Positions 1 through 9,138 are shown, counted from the first letter of the stretch. The stretch is 64,000 nt of DNA from JAJDXO01 sp965213765 (GCA_965213765.1 OZ243926.1:2604001-2668000), one strand, 5' to 3'. A program made the numbers and translations. The notes: generated by a model not told the origin, from the sequence alone.

Positions 1-980
1 ATTCCAATGAGGAACATGGGCAGCAGAGCGAGCCAAAACACCTCGGTCAGCGCAAAGGCGGCGACGCCCAGCGCCCCCAACGCCGAAGCCCCCAGCAAGA
101 TGCGGGTCAAACCTTCGGTCCGGCCACGCCGCGCCAACCAAAGCCCACCGATCATCGCACCGAGGCCGGTAGCGCTCGCCAGTACGGCGAGACCATCTGC
201 GCGCCGGGCGAATACTTCGTCGGCGACACCGGCCAGCATTTCCAGATACGGGAGCACGAACAGGGCAACCATCGCGGACATTGACATAATCAGCCGAATG
301 CCGCGGTGACCAAAGGTGTAAGCAAATCCCGCGCGGAGATCGGCGATTAGCTCGAACTTCCTGGGCTCGGCGTTCTTCCATTGGCTTTCATCGATACGCA
401 AAAGGCTCAACAGGAACACCGCTATGGCGGCGCCAACCGCATAAACGACGAGGGCAACACCCGCGCCGAGGGTCGCGATGATGGTCCCGCCAAGGACCAT
501 GCCAAAGAAATTCCCGCCATGAAATGTCGCGCTGGATACGCCTATCGCCGCCGAAAGCAGCCCTTTCGGGACTACCGCATGAACAAGCGCGCCGCGCGCG
601 GCAACGTTGAAGGCCCGGCTGGTGCCTGCAAGAAGCGCCAACACGAGCAGGAGTTCGATGGTCATCAGACCCGTCATCACCAGAATCGCCATTGCCAGCG
701 CGACCAAGCCGCCGCCCATCGTCGATATCTGCAATTGAATGCGGTGGCCGTATCGATCGGCGGTCGCACCGGCGATCGGCCCGAAAAACATCGTCGGGAC
801 CATATTGGCCGCGCCGATAATGCCCAGCCAGGCAAAGGATTCCGTGAGCTCCCAGGTTACCCATTGGATGGCGATACGGTTGACCCACACACCGAGAATC
901 GTTGCGAGGTGCGCCGACCAATAGATGCGGTAGTTTCGGCTTGCGAAGGCGCGGCCAATGCCGCCTGTCAAATTGTCCAA
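1..980 (-). CDS. MFS transporter, partial (runs off the left edge)
   Basis: This is a major facilitator superfamily permease, probably an efflux carrier of the inner membrane; the substrate cannot be told. The minus-strand reading frame is open to the window edge and shows the typical N-terminus of 12-helix exporters: FASRNYRIYW, then GVWVNRIAIQWVTWELT, then the loop motif FGPIAGATADRYG between helices 2 and 3. Several hydrophobic segments follow. No ATG fits. The best start is TTG at 980, because an in-frame TGA lies just upstream and the family normally begins a few residues before RNYR; there is no clear ribosome binding site. It lies 14 bases after the stop of the persulfide dioxygenase fusion and may be co-transcribed with it. 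The C-terminal third or more is missing because the window ends. Confidence 0.8.
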   Translation of the reverse strand, partial: MDNLTGGIGRAFASRNYRIYWSAHLATILGVWVNRIAIQWVTWELTESFAWLGIIGAANMVPTMFFGPIAGATADRYGHRIQLQISTMGGGLVALAMAILVMTGLMTIELLLVLALLAGTSRAFNVAARGALVHAVVPKGLLSAAIGVSSATFHGGNFFGMVLGGTIIATLGAGVALVVYAVGAAIAVFLLSLLRIDESQWKNAEPRKFELIADLRAGFAYTFGHRGIRLIMSMSAMVALFVLPYLEMLAGVADEVFARRADGLAVLASATGLGAMIGGLWLARRGRTEGLTRILLGASALGALGVAAFALTEVFWLALLPMFLIG

Positions 981-994
981 TTGGCGGGCCCGGC

Positions 995-2038
995 CTAGTC
1001 AGCCTGCCGGAGCGGGCCGTCCGCCTGTTTCCAGGCGTCGATGCCGCCCCCGATGTGCCGGGCATTCGCAAATCCGGACTCGCGCAAGGCATCAAGAGCC
1101 AGCGCGGAGCGTTCACCATAGGCGCAGTAGAGAACCAACCGGCGGCCGGTGCGGCCTGCGAGTGCACTCAACATGCCACCCGGTTTAATTTGTTCCCCGA
1201 ACCGCGCATACGGCACATGCACCGACCCCGGGATAACGCCATTCTTTTCCCGCTCACCGTCTTCCCGCAGGTCGATGTAAATCAAATCTCCCCGGCCAAG
1301 CTCGCTGATGGCGTCTTCAACGCCTAGGGTGGCGTCCGCCCGCTCTCCGGCATCTTGTTGCAGGCCAATCGCCAAATTGGCCGGCACCGCCACATCCATC
1401 ATCTTCGGGTCGGGAAGGCCGAGATTATTCATCAGCTCCGCGTATTCGTCCGCCGAGCCAACTTGCAGACGCGGATTCCAGGCCCTCTCTTCTCCAATGG
1501 TTGAAACGGTATCGCCCTTGTAGTCGTGCCCGGGATAGACCAGGGTCTCATCAGGCAGCCGAAGCAGTTTGTTGAATAGTGAATCGTAGGCCTGCCGGGG
1601 ATCGCCGTTTTGAAAATCGGTCCGGCCGGTACCGCGGATTAGCAACGTATCGCCCGTAAAGACCCTGTCGGGCAGCGCAAGACAGTATGAATCGTCGGTG
1701 TGGCCCGGCGTGTACATCGCGGTCAAGGCTACCCCCTCGATCTCGACCGGCTCACCGTCACCGACCCGCATGGATACCCGGTCCACCATTGCCTGCTCCC
1801 CAATGACCGTCACGCAACGTGTCGCATCCCGCAGCAATCCCAACCCGGTAATGTGGTCGGCATGGACATGGGTATCGACCGCCTTGGTCAGGCGGAGGTC
1901 AAGCTCGTCGAGGAGTTTGAGGTAGCGTTCAACCTGGTCGGCGACGGGATCGATAATCAGCGCCTCGCCGCCGGGACCGGCCGCGATGAGATAGGTATAG
2001 GTCGATGATACGCTGTCGAACAGCTGCCTAAACAACAT
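995..2038 (-). CDS. Persulfide dioxygenase (ETHE1-like) fused to a rhodanese domain
   Basis: A 347-residue protein with an N-terminal metallo-beta-lactamase fold and a C-terminal rhodanese. The metal ligands are visible: HVHADH at about residues 57-62, TPGHTDDS, FTGDTLLIRGTGRTDF and YPGHDY. The GTGRTDFQ stretch is characteristic of ETHE1-type sulfur dioxygenases rather than glyoxalase II. The rhodanese loop CAYGERS carries the catalytic Cys near residue 315. Enzymes of this kind oxidise glutathione persulfide to sulfite, and the rhodanese can pass sulfur to or from thiosulfate. The start at ATG 2038 is preceded by GGGGGGAG at good spacing; a 26-codon upstream extension lacks family similarity. 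An MFS gene follows closely. The function is a family inference, not shown. Confidence 0.88.
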   Translation of the reverse strand: MLFRQLFDSVSSTYTYLIAAGPGGEALIIDPVADQVERYLKLLDELDLRLTKAVDTHVHADHITGLGLLRDATRCVTVIGEQAMVDRVSMRVGDGEPVEIEGVALTAMYTPGHTDDSYCLALPDRVFTGDTLLIRGTGRTDFQNGDPRQAYDSLFNKLLRLPDETLVYPGHDYKGDTVSTIGEERAWNPRLQVGSADEYAELMNNLGLPDPKMMDVAVPANLAIGLQQDAGERADATLGVEDAISELGRGDLIYIDLREDGEREKNGVIPGSVHVPYARFGEQIKPGGMLSALAGRTGRRLVLYCAYGERSALALDALRESGFANARHIGGGIDAWKQADGPLRQAD

Positions 2039-2129
2039 GAAATTGAACTCCCCCCGTTCAGCTCTCCGCGTCATCTGGGAGACGGATATAGCTCCTCGGA
2101 CAGTTGTGGCGCTCAAGGTTGAGTTTCAT

Positions 2130-2234
2130 CTATTCCATAAACTCAGGATCACGAACCTTCTCGTGGAACTCGTCCAGCGGCAGCGGAGAGACCAAGTCCG
2201 CAAAAACCAAACCTTCTGAAGACATGGCGTCCAT
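2130..2234 (-). CDS. Possible 34-residue ORF, perhaps the N-terminal remnant of a JmjC/cupin-like protein
   Basis: An ATG at 2234 is preceded by AAGGAG eleven bases away and opens 34 codons ending in TAG. The peptide contains FADLVSPLPLDEFHEK, which resembles the first residues of JmjC/cupin-4 hydroxylases (a Leu-rich 'APLS-DEF' start), after which those proteins continue for hundreds of residues. Here the frame stops at once, so this is either a real micro-protein or the decayed 5' end of a lost gene. The surrounding 2039-2374 has nothing else recognisable. Very uncertain. Confidence 0.3.
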   Translation of the reverse strand: MDAMSSEGLVFADLVSPLPLDEFHEKVRDPEFME

Positions 2235-2374
2235 CGTGCCTGCCGCTCCTTGGTCAATTCAGGCGTGAAAGCTACCGGCGGGCGAACCGATACCAAATGA
2301 TCCGGGTCAACCGCCGAATTTGGTAAATGTAGAGTATCAGCCGGGGATCGGGAAGCGCCGAGAGGTCGCCGGGA

Positions 2375-2599
2375 TCAGCAGATGGTGTGACGGTAAGGAA
2401 GCCTCAGGCTGTCCAATTCATTGAGCCACTTCTCGTCCCCTTCATCCCCGGGTTCGAACACCATGCGGGATGCGATGTAGTGTTCGGCCGGCGGATCGGA
2501 CCTATTCCAACGCACGATTGAAGCCGCCACGAAGATCAGTGCGACAAGGGTGGCGGCCAATGGAATTCCCATGAAGATGAATACCGACAACGGGCTCAT
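2375..2599 (-). CDS. Small single-span membrane protein, unknown function
   Basis: A 74-residue protein with one hydrophobic segment at about residues 5-28 (FIFMGIPLAATLVALIFVAA), followed by a soluble tail rich in acidic and aromatic residues. It lies 61 bases downstream of the hydantoinase B gene on the same strand and could be the last gene of that transcript. No strong ribosome binding site precedes the ATG. The composition (membrane anchor plus charged tail) is that of a real small protein, but no family is recognised. Confidence 0.5.
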   Translation of the reverse strand: MSPLSVFIFMGIPLAATLVALIFVAASIVRWNRSDPPAEHYIASRMVFEPGDEGDEKWLNELDSLRLPYRHTIC

Positions 2600-2660
2600 G
2601 GCTTCAAGGATGCGGAGGACCGCTCACCGCCGCAAGTAAACAATCAGTGTGTCCCCGCGG

Positions 2661-4559
2661 TCAGCCGTAGCGTTTCAATTCGCCGGCGGCCGGGTTGGCG
2701 AGCCGGATGGTCTCGACCCCCGTGCCGCGGTCGATGATCGGAACGTCGGTGTTTTGCGCCGCGCGCATCTTCCGGCGCAAAGCCGCCGTCGCGGCGTCAT
2801 CAATGAACGGCTCGCCGTCTTCGACGCGCGCGATCACCACACCGTAGGCTTTCGCCGCGGCATCGGCGGACACCTTCCCCTGCCACACGTCGGTCCGTAC
2901 CGCCTCGATGTCCCGGTCCAGAGGATTGCCCCAACCGCCACCGCCCGTGGTTTCGACCCGCATCAGTTCACCCGATTTGATGGGAACCTCGTCTTCGAGA
3001 CCGCCCAGCTTCCGGTTGTCGCCTTCGGCATCGACGAAGACGCCGAACGGCTCGCCGGAGCTGCCGCCCTTGACCCCGTAGCAGCCGAGCCGCACACGGT
3101 CGGCGGAGACCAAGGTGAAGCAGTCGACCAGCGGACGGTACTCCTTGAGATATCCGAGCCCGCCCCGAAATTCTCCGGTACCGCCGGAATCCTCCGCCAG
3201 CGCAAGCCGTTCGACCCGCAACGGGTACTGGGTTTCAGTGTATTCAGCCGGTTGGTTCCGCGAATCCGGGACAACGTGGATGGCATCCGATCCGTCCGCG
3301 TAATACCGCCCGCCGCCACCGCCGCCCAGCACTTCCCGTGACAGGAAATAGCCGCCGCCGGCGTCGTAACCGTAGAACCCGGTGTAACGGATGGTCTCCT
3401 GATCCGCCGGCATTTTGCCCTCAACGGCTTGTGCGAGTACATTGGCGAACAGGCTCAGGGACCGGAGCAGGAGGAAGGCGCGCGCATTGGTCGGTGCGGG
3501 CCGGATGGGCGTGATTAGTGAGCCCTTGGGCGGGAACACGACCTCGAACAGATCAACCATGCCTTCGTTGCAGGGAATCTCCGCCGCCCGCTCAGGGGTA
3601 TCGGCCAGATTGCGCATGATCGGCGATACCCATTTGATCAGATACCGGCCCTCCGAATAATCGGCGGCCCAATTGATCGGCCCGACCGCCTGAGGATCGG
3701 TGCCGTTAAAGTCGAGGACAATTTTGCCGTCCGTCTTGGTCATGGTGACGCAGATCTTATGCAGCAATGGATCGGTAAAGGCGTCATGCTCCACGTAATC
3801 CTCGGCGTAATAGGTCCCGTTGGCGATCTTCGGCATCAGCTCGTTGAGGAAGATGTCCCGGGTGCGGTCGAAGATGGCTTGGAAGCAAGCCTCTACCGTC
3901 TCCCGGCCAAACCGCTCGAACAGCTCGGTCATCCGCGCCGACCCCATGAGGATGGCCTGCATTTCCGAATCGACATCCGCCTCCAGCATTTCCGGCACCC
4001 GGCTGTTGCGGCGGATGATCTTGAACGCCTCATCGTTGCGGACACCCCGGTCGTAGAGTTTGATCGGCGGGATCATCAGTCCTTCTTCGAAGACCGACAA
4101 TGCGGTTCCGGGCATGGAGCCCGGCACTTTGCCGCCAATATCATCGTGGTGTCCGAAGACCTGGATGTAGGCAACGATGGAACCATCATGAAACGTCGGC
4201 ACCGTCGAACACATGTCGGGCAGGTGGCCGATGGCTCCCTCGGTGTCATAGGTGTCGTTCATGAAGAACGCGTCCCCCGGCTTCATGGTCTCCGGCGGGT
4301 AGTCGCGCAACACCGCCTCGGGCATGGCCGAGTAGGACCGGCCGGTCAGTTTGCGGGCGAAACGGTCGAAGAGTCCAACCCGATAGTCGTGGGCCTCGCG
4401 GATCATCGGGCTCCGGGCCGTCCGTTCGACGGCAAACTCGATCTCCCTCTCAATCGAATTCAACGTCCCTTCGACGATCTGAAGGATGATTGGATCGACC
4501 GTCCTGGCCCGCTCGCGAAGCGCGGCGATGTCAGCTTCCTGATCCGGTGTCCATCTCAT
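2661..4559 (-). CDS. hyuB: Hydantoinase B / oxoprolinase B family protein
   Basis: A 632-residue protein of the HyuB/5-oxoprolinase beta family, which partners HyuA to open cyclic amides (N-methylhydantoin, 5-oxoproline and similar) with ATP hydrolysis. Acetone carboxylase alpha subunits are distant relatives. Family signatures are visible: the N-terminal VDPIILQIVEGTLNSIERE, the SPMIREAHDYRVGLFD region, PGDAFFMNDTY, GHLPDM, and the C-terminal glycine-rich ETTGGGGWGNPLDRD. The length is slightly above the usual 550-600. It begins 10 bases after hyuA ends, so the two are surely co-transcribed. The true substrate cannot be read from sequence; the adjacent TRAP transporter suggests an imported organic acid or cyclic amide. 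Confidence 0.88.
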   Translation of the reverse strand: MRWTPDQEADIAALRERARTVDPIILQIVEGTLNSIEREIEFAVERTARSPMIREAHDYRVGLFDRFARKLTGRSYSAMPEAVLRDYPPETMKPGDAFFMNDTYDTEGAIGHLPDMCSTVPTFHDGSIVAYIQVFGHHDDIGGKVPGSMPGTALSVFEEGLMIPPIKLYDRGVRNDEAFKIIRRNSRVPEMLEADVDSEMQAILMGSARMTELFERFGRETVEACFQAIFDRTRDIFLNELMPKIANGTYYAEDYVEHDAFTDPLLHKICVTMTKTDGKIVLDFNGTDPQAVGPINWAADYSEGRYLIKWVSPIMRNLADTPERAAEIPCNEGMVDLFEVVFPPKGSLITPIRPAPTNARAFLLLRSLSLFANVLAQAVEGKMPADQETIRYTGFYGYDAGGGYFLSREVLGGGGGGRYYADGSDAIHVVPDSRNQPAEYTETQYPLRVERLALAEDSGGTGEFRGGLGYLKEYRPLVDCFTLVSADRVRLGCYGVKGGSSGEPFGVFVDAEGDNRKLGGLEDEVPIKSGELMRVETTGGGGWGNPLDRDIEAVRTDVWQGKVSADAAAKAYGVVIARVEDGEPFIDDAATAALRRKMRAAQNTDVPIIDRGTGVETIRLANPAAGELKRYG

Positions 4560-4569
4560 GGTGCTTCAC

Positions 4570-6660
4570 CTAATTCCCGTAGCCCGCCGGCAGGACCAAC
4601 AGGTTTCGATTGCCGTCGACGGATACCGACTGGCCGGGGAAAACCACCGTCGTCGATCCAAATTCCTGAACCACCAGGGGACCGGCCGCGCCCATCCCCG
4701 GTTCGAGATTTCCACGGAGATAAACCGGTGTCTCCACCCACGCTTCGCCGAAAAACACCGGGCGTGTCTCGGAGGCCGGCGGAAAATCCGCTGGAGCGGT
4801 CTTGCCGGCATTCAACTCCGGTTTTGACACCGGACCGAGACCTGAAACACAGAAATTGACCAGCTCGATTTCTTGGCTGTCACGGTAGCAATAGCCGAAG
4901 GTCCGTTCGTGAGCCGCGTGAAAATTTTCGGCCATCCGATCCAGCAGGGCGTCCGTCAACTCGCCACCCGGCACCTCGACGCGCACTTCCATGGACTGGC
5001 CCCGATACCGAATATCCGCCTGGCGTAGTACGGTGATATCTCCCGCGGCAACGCCGTCAGCGACCAGAGTATCCACCGCCGCCGTCTCCAGGGTCCGGTA
5101 TATCTCCGCCGCGGCCGCCGGGTTCAGGTCGTCCTGGTCGGTTACCTGGGTGAATACGTGGTCGGACCGATAGTCCACCATCAACAACCCAAGAGCCGAG
5201 AGGTTACCCGGGTTCGGCGGCACCAGACAGGTGCCGATCCCCAGAAGCTCGATGACCGCCGGCGATTGCGCCGGCCCCGATCCGCCAAACGACAATAATG
5301 CGAAGTCCCGCGGGTCGATCCCGCGCTCGATGGTCATCTGGCGGATCAAGTTGGCCTGGTTCCAATTGGCGATTTCGATGATCCCGGCGGCAAGCCGTTC
5401 GGCACTCAGACCGCCGCCCAACTCTTCGCCCAATGCCGCAATCCCATCCCGCGCGCGCTGCACGTTCAGCGGGATGCCGCCGCCGATGAGTTCGGGCGGA
5501 ATGCGGCCCAACACCGCCGATGCGTCGGTGATGGTCGGCGCGTCGCCGCCGTCCGGGTAGCACATGGGTCCCGGGGACGCACCGGCGCTCTGTGGCCCCA
5601 CCTTGAGCTGGCCTTCGCGGTTCACCCAGGCGATGGAGCCGCCGCCTGTCCCAACGGTTCGTATGTCGATCATCGGCAAGCGAACCGGAAAGGGTCCGAT
5701 GGAGGCATCGGTGGTAAGCTGAGGCGCACCGCCCTCCACGAGACAAATGTCGGTCGAAGTGCCGCCGGCGTCCAGGGTGATCAGATTCTTGAATCCGGCC
5801 GCCTCACCGACCGCACGGGCGCCGATAACTCCGGCTGCGGGACCGGACAACGCTGTCGAGATGGGCTTCCCGGCCACTTGCCCCGCGCTCAAAACCCCGC
5901 CCGAAGATTGCATCACCAGGAACGGCCGTTCCTTGAGAACACCCGGCAGCCGTTCGGAAACATCCGAGAGATAGCGGCGCATCACCGGCTTCACGAATGC
6001 ATCCACGAGCGTGGTCATGGCGCGCTCGTACTCCCGGTATTCGGGCCAGACATCGCTCGACAAGGACACCGTCACGCCCGGACAGGCATCCTCGAGGATT
6101 TCCCGCACCCTCTGTTCATGGGCCGGGTTTGCATAACTGTGCAGCAAACAGACGCCTACGGCCGAGAGCCGGTATTTCTCCAATAGGCGGGCGGCTTCCC
6201 GAACGCTGTCCTCGTCCAAGCCCCGGACCACATTGCCCTGGAAATCGAGCCGCTCCTTGATTTCAAAAACCCGGTGGACAGGAACAATTCGGTCCGGCTT
6301 TACCCAGAAGTACGAGTTGCCATATCCTTCGGGCACCGACTGCCGCGCAATCTCGAGTACGTGCCGAAAACCCTCGGTGACGATCAGCGCGAGGTTGTCA
6401 ATTTCGCCTTGCAGCAACGCATTCGTGGCGACCGTGGTGCCATGGCAGAGGGTGGCCACATCGTCAATCGAATGGCCTGTCTGTTCGGCGATTTCCTCCA
6501 CGCCTCGACGAAGGGCGATGGCTGGATTTTCCGGGGTGCTCGGCACCTTCGTGACTTGGATGCCTTCGGACGCGTCGCCGACCAGCACGATGTCGGTAAA
6601 CGTGCCGCCGGTGTCAATTCCGATGCGGCAGCCTGCCGCCTTGCCGTGAGAACCGTCCAT
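4570..6660 (-). CDS. hyuA: Hydantoinase A / oxoprolinase A family ATPase subunit
   Basis: A 696-residue actin-like-fold ATPase subunit of the hydantoinase/5-oxoprolinase family. The phosphate-binding motif IGIDTGGTFTD lies at residues 13-23 and the second nucleotide loop is LDAGGTSTDICLV; GTGGGSIAWV and SFGGSGP are further signatures. With HyuB it would couple ATP hydrolysis to ring opening in the cytoplasm. I chose ATG 6660 because GGAG sits nine bases before it; an in-frame GTG at 6678 has no ribosome binding site. The gene is separated from the TRAP permease gene dctM upstream by a MITE-like element (6717-7004). Substrate unknown. Confidence 0.88.
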   Translation of the reverse strand: MDGSHGKAAGCRIGIDTGGTFTDIVLVGDASEGIQVTKVPSTPENPAIALRRGVEEIAEQTGHSIDDVATLCHGTTVATNALLQGEIDNLALIVTEGFRHVLEIARQSVPEGYGNSYFWVKPDRIVPVHRVFEIKERLDFQGNVVRGLDEDSVREAARLLEKYRLSAVGVCLLHSYANPAHEQRVREILEDACPGVTVSLSSDVWPEYREYERAMTTLVDAFVKPVMRRYLSDVSERLPGVLKERPFLVMQSSGGVLSAGQVAGKPISTALSGPAAGVIGARAVGEAAGFKNLITLDAGGTSTDICLVEGGAPQLTTDASIGPFPVRLPMIDIRTVGTGGGSIAWVNREGQLKVGPQSAGASPGPMCYPDGGDAPTITDASAVLGRIPPELIGGGIPLNVQRARDGIAALGEELGGGLSAERLAAGIIEIANWNQANLIRQMTIERGIDPRDFALLSFGGSGPAQSPAVIELLGIGTCLVPPNPGNLSALGLLMVDYRSDHVFTQVTDQDDLNPAAAAEIYRTLETAAVDTLVADGVAAGDITVLRQADIRYRGQSMEVRVEVPGGELTDALLDRMAENFHAAHERTFGYCYRDSQEIELVNFCVSGLGPVSKPELNAGKTAPADFPPASETRPVFFGEAWVETPVYLRGNLEPGMGAAGPLVVQEFGSTTVVFPGQSVSVDGNRNLLVLPAGYGN

Positions 6661-6716
6661 AGCCGGGAACTCCGTCACATTACGGTCGGCATTGCAACAA
6701 TTAGCCGGAAACCGCT

Positions 6717-7004
6717 CTAGGGTCGGTACTCAACTAGGGGATTCTCCTTTTTGCGCCCTCTCACCCTGCCCCTCTCCCCCGGGAAGGGGGCGAGGGGATC
6801 CACCGAAACTCCCTCTCCCTCTTTGAGGGAGAGGGTCGGGGTGAGGGTGATATGGAAGTTCCCCCTCACCCAGCTACGGCTATGGCTCGCAGGCTCGCCA
6901 AGCCTCCGCATCCCTCTCCCCCTGACGGGGGCGAGGGACCTTGTGCCGCGCCGTCCTCATCGCCGCAACACTCCTATGGTGGCTCAATCGAGTCCCGACC
7001 CTAG
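6717..7004. repeat. MITE-like intergenic element, copy A
   Basis: A 288-bp non-coding element with CTAG at both ends. Inside these lie imperfect inverted ends: GGTCGGTACTCAA on the left, and the complement of TTGAGCCACC...GACTCGGG-type sequence on the right (GGTCGGGACTCGATTGAG read inward). The interior holds long CT/GA-rich hairpins (CCCTCTCCC...GGGAGAGGG type). The right CTAG supplies the TAG stop of the dctM gene (7001-7003). Related copies lie at 23125, 28359, 37820, 39677, 53460 and 61470. It fills the whole gap between hyuA and dctM and has no credible gene of its own. Confidence 0.85.
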
Positions 7005-8302
7005 CTGGCGAGGAAAGTCGCCGTCTGCGGCCACACCCAGATGATGATCATGACGACCAGCATCAACAGCCAGTAGGGGATTGATCCTGCGAAGATCTCT
7101 CCCAATCTGACCGATGGGTCGGGAACCGCCCCTTTCACCGTATAGACCAACAAGCCGAACGGCGGCGTCAGCAGCCCCGCTTCAATGGCCAGAATGCCGA
7201 ATATGGCGAATGCGTTGACATCCCAGCCGGCGGCTTGGCCGATCGGCCAGAAGATCGGCACGGTCAGCAGAATGATCGATAGCGAGTCGATCAGGGTTCC
7301 CATGAGCAGCCATAGGACCACCATCAAAATGGTCACGCCGATTGGACCAAATCCGAAGCCGTTGATGAAATCCTGGATGATCTCGATGATGTTGCCGAGG
7401 GCCAGGAACTTGGCGTACATGGCGGCGGTCATCAGCAGGAACATGATCGGCGCGATGGTCTTGCCGGAATCTATGATGGCTTCCCGGTACTCCCGCAGGG
7501 TCAGCCCCTTGATTCGGGAGATGATGATGGCGCCGCCGCAGCCAACCGCAGCCGATTCCGATGGCGTAAAGAAGCCGGCGAACAGACCGCCCAGCACCAA
7601 CAAGATCAGCACCACCACACCCATGCCACTGATGAATTGTTTGCCGGTGGGCTTTTGTTCCAAATCTTCTGCGACAGCGGGGGCCAGTTCTTTCTTCATC
7701 CCGGCGCGGATGGTGCAATACGCGCCCATCAAAATGGCCAGGATGATTCCGGGAATGAACCCGGCGAGGAACAGCTTACCGATCGAGTGCTCGATCACGA
7801 TACCCCAGACGATCAACAGCACGCTCGGGGGGATGAGCATGCCGAGACTGGCCGAGCCGGCGATGGACCCCAGGGCATAGGCGCGGTTATAGCCGAAGCG
7901 GCGCATTTCCGGGTAAGCGATCCGCGAAAACGTCATGGCGGACGCAATGCTGACGCCGGTGACTGCGGCAAACACCGCATTGCCGAACACCGTGGCGACC
8001 GCCAAACGGCCCGGCAACTTGCGCAGGAAGTAGTTGGCGAGTTTGTAGAGATCGGTCGCCATCCCCGACTTGCTCATGAACTCGCCCATGAGCACAAACA
8101 GCGGGATGGCCGCGAAAACCGAGTTTCGAAGCACCGCATAAGCCGACTGGTTCGCCAACTCCAACGTGATGGTCATATCGAAAAACAGCAGATAGGTGCC
8201 CAGTAGCGACACCATTCCGAGCACGATACCAATGTGCAGGCCGGCGATGACGAGGCCGATCAGCAAGACCAGAATGATCAGCAGGACGATTGTCGGATCC
8301 AC
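7001..8302 (-). CDS. dctM: TRAP transporter large permease subunit (DctM family), system 1
   Basis: A 433-residue inner-membrane protein with about twelve hydrophobic segments, the length expected of DctM, which forms the sodium-coupled transport channel of TRAP systems for organic acids. Characteristic stretches include FVLMGEFMSKSGMATDLY near residue 70 and IPPSVLLIVWGIV. It starts at GTG 8302, preceded by AGGGGAG seven bases away. The small permease gene dctQ lies 51 bases upstream on the same strand and the binding protein gene is divergent at 9139. The stop codon TAG is made by the end of MITE-like copy A. Confidence 0.92.
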   Translation of the reverse strand: MDPTIVLLIILVLLIGLVIAGLHIGIVLGMVSLLGTYLLFFDMTITLELANQSAYAVLRNSVFAAIPLFVLMGEFMSKSGMATDLYKLANYFLRKLPGRLAVATVFGNAVFAAVTGVSIASAMTFSRIAYPEMRRFGYNRAYALGSIAGSASLGMLIPPSVLLIVWGIVIEHSIGKLFLAGFIPGIILAILMGAYCTIRAGMKKELAPAVAEDLEQKPTGKQFISGMGVVVLILLVLGGLFAGFFTPSESAAVGCGGAIIISRIKGLTLREYREAIIDSGKTIAPIMFLLMTAAMYAKFLALGNIIEIIQDFINGFGFGPIGVTILMVVLWLLMGTLIDSLSIILLTVPIFWPIGQAAGWDVNAFAIFGILAIEAGLLTPPFGLLVYTVKGAVPDPSVRLGEIFAGSIPYWLLMLVVMIIIWVWPQTATFLAS

Positions 8303-8353
8303 GAAGCGGCTCCCCTGAGGCGAATTACGTTATGGCTTTGGTTTGGTTTCCGG

Positions 8354-8887
8354 TTAGTGCTGTGGCTCCGGCTCCGGCTGGTGGTAGTCGATTTTGCCGG
8401 TAATGGTGTGATAAAGGAGTTGGAGGTAGACCAGCACGCAGATCGCACTGAACACGATGATCACGGTGCGCACCGGGGCAATGGGCACCTCGAACGCACC
8501 GGCGCCTTCGATCTCACCGGTTGCCCAACTGGTGAGCATGGTGCCCCAGCCGCCCCAGATAATGGCGATGAACAGCAAAATCCCCAATATGTACGACGCG
8601 CTGTCGATAACCCGCCGCCAGAGGACCGCCACGGACTCATAGACAAATACGGTCCGCAACATGGCGCCCCGTTTGATTGTCGACGGCAACTCCAGAAAGA
8701 GTATCCCGACGATCGAATTGCCCACAATCTCGTGGGTCCCCAAAAATGGCTTGCCGAACGCCTCACGGCCAATGATGTCCCAGAGGAATATCCCTGCAAG
8801 CAACAGCGCCCAGAATGCGGAAATGGTGCTCAGGACGTTGGTCGAGCGGGTGACGATATCCCGCTGACCCGCGGGAATTTCATACAT
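8354..8887 (-). CDS. dctQ: TRAP transporter small permease subunit (DctQ family), system 1
   Basis: A 177-residue four-helix membrane protein of the DctQ family, which pairs with DctM in TRAP transporters. Hydrophobic segments are seen at about residues 15-40, 50-70, 100-120 and 138-162, and the family-typical DIIGREAFGKPFLGTHEI lies in the first loop. GGGAGG precedes the ATG by ten bases. It heads the dctQ-dctM-(element)-hyuAB block. The 251-bp gap to the divergent dctP must hold both promoters, but I could not pick convincing -35/-10 boxes. Confidence 0.88.
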   Translation of the reverse strand: MYEIPAGQRDIVTRSTNVLSTISAFWALLLAGIFLWDIIGREAFGKPFLGTHEIVGNSIVGILFLELPSTIKRGAMLRTVFVYESVAVLWRRVIDSASYILGILLFIAIIWGGWGTMLTSWATGEIEGAGAFEVPIAPVRTVIIVFSAICVLVYLQLLYHTITGKIDYHQPEPEPQH

Positions 8888-9138
8888 GTGTCGACGGCCT
8901 CCCGGGCGGCGATGAGGTTATTCTCGGCATTCCGGCACATAGCTTAAACATACTATTCGGCGCTTCTCCAGGCTGTTGACGATTGTGCGGGCCCGGGTAC
9001 GCACCGCTACGTAAGCTATTGCCATTCCATGATGTATTATGTTTCCCTAATCTCCATCTGTAGACCCACCCCGCACCCGTTGCAAGGTACGGATCGGGAG
9101 GACCCACCCCCCGGGGTTTCACTTTGGGAGATCAATGA

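Noticed and set aside
381..998. Long plus-strand frame opposite the MFS gene
   Set aside because: Composition is Arg/His-rich without family motifs; the minus strand gives a clear MFS sequence.
2661..4859. Long plus-strand frames opposite hyuB and hyuA
   Set aside because: High-GC shadows with no recognisable domain.
6751..7044. Open frames across the CT/GA repeats, often reading RPLTLPLSPG or similar
   Set aside because: The same peptide recurs in every repeat copy because the DNA is repeated; there are no ribosome binding sites and frames differ between copies.
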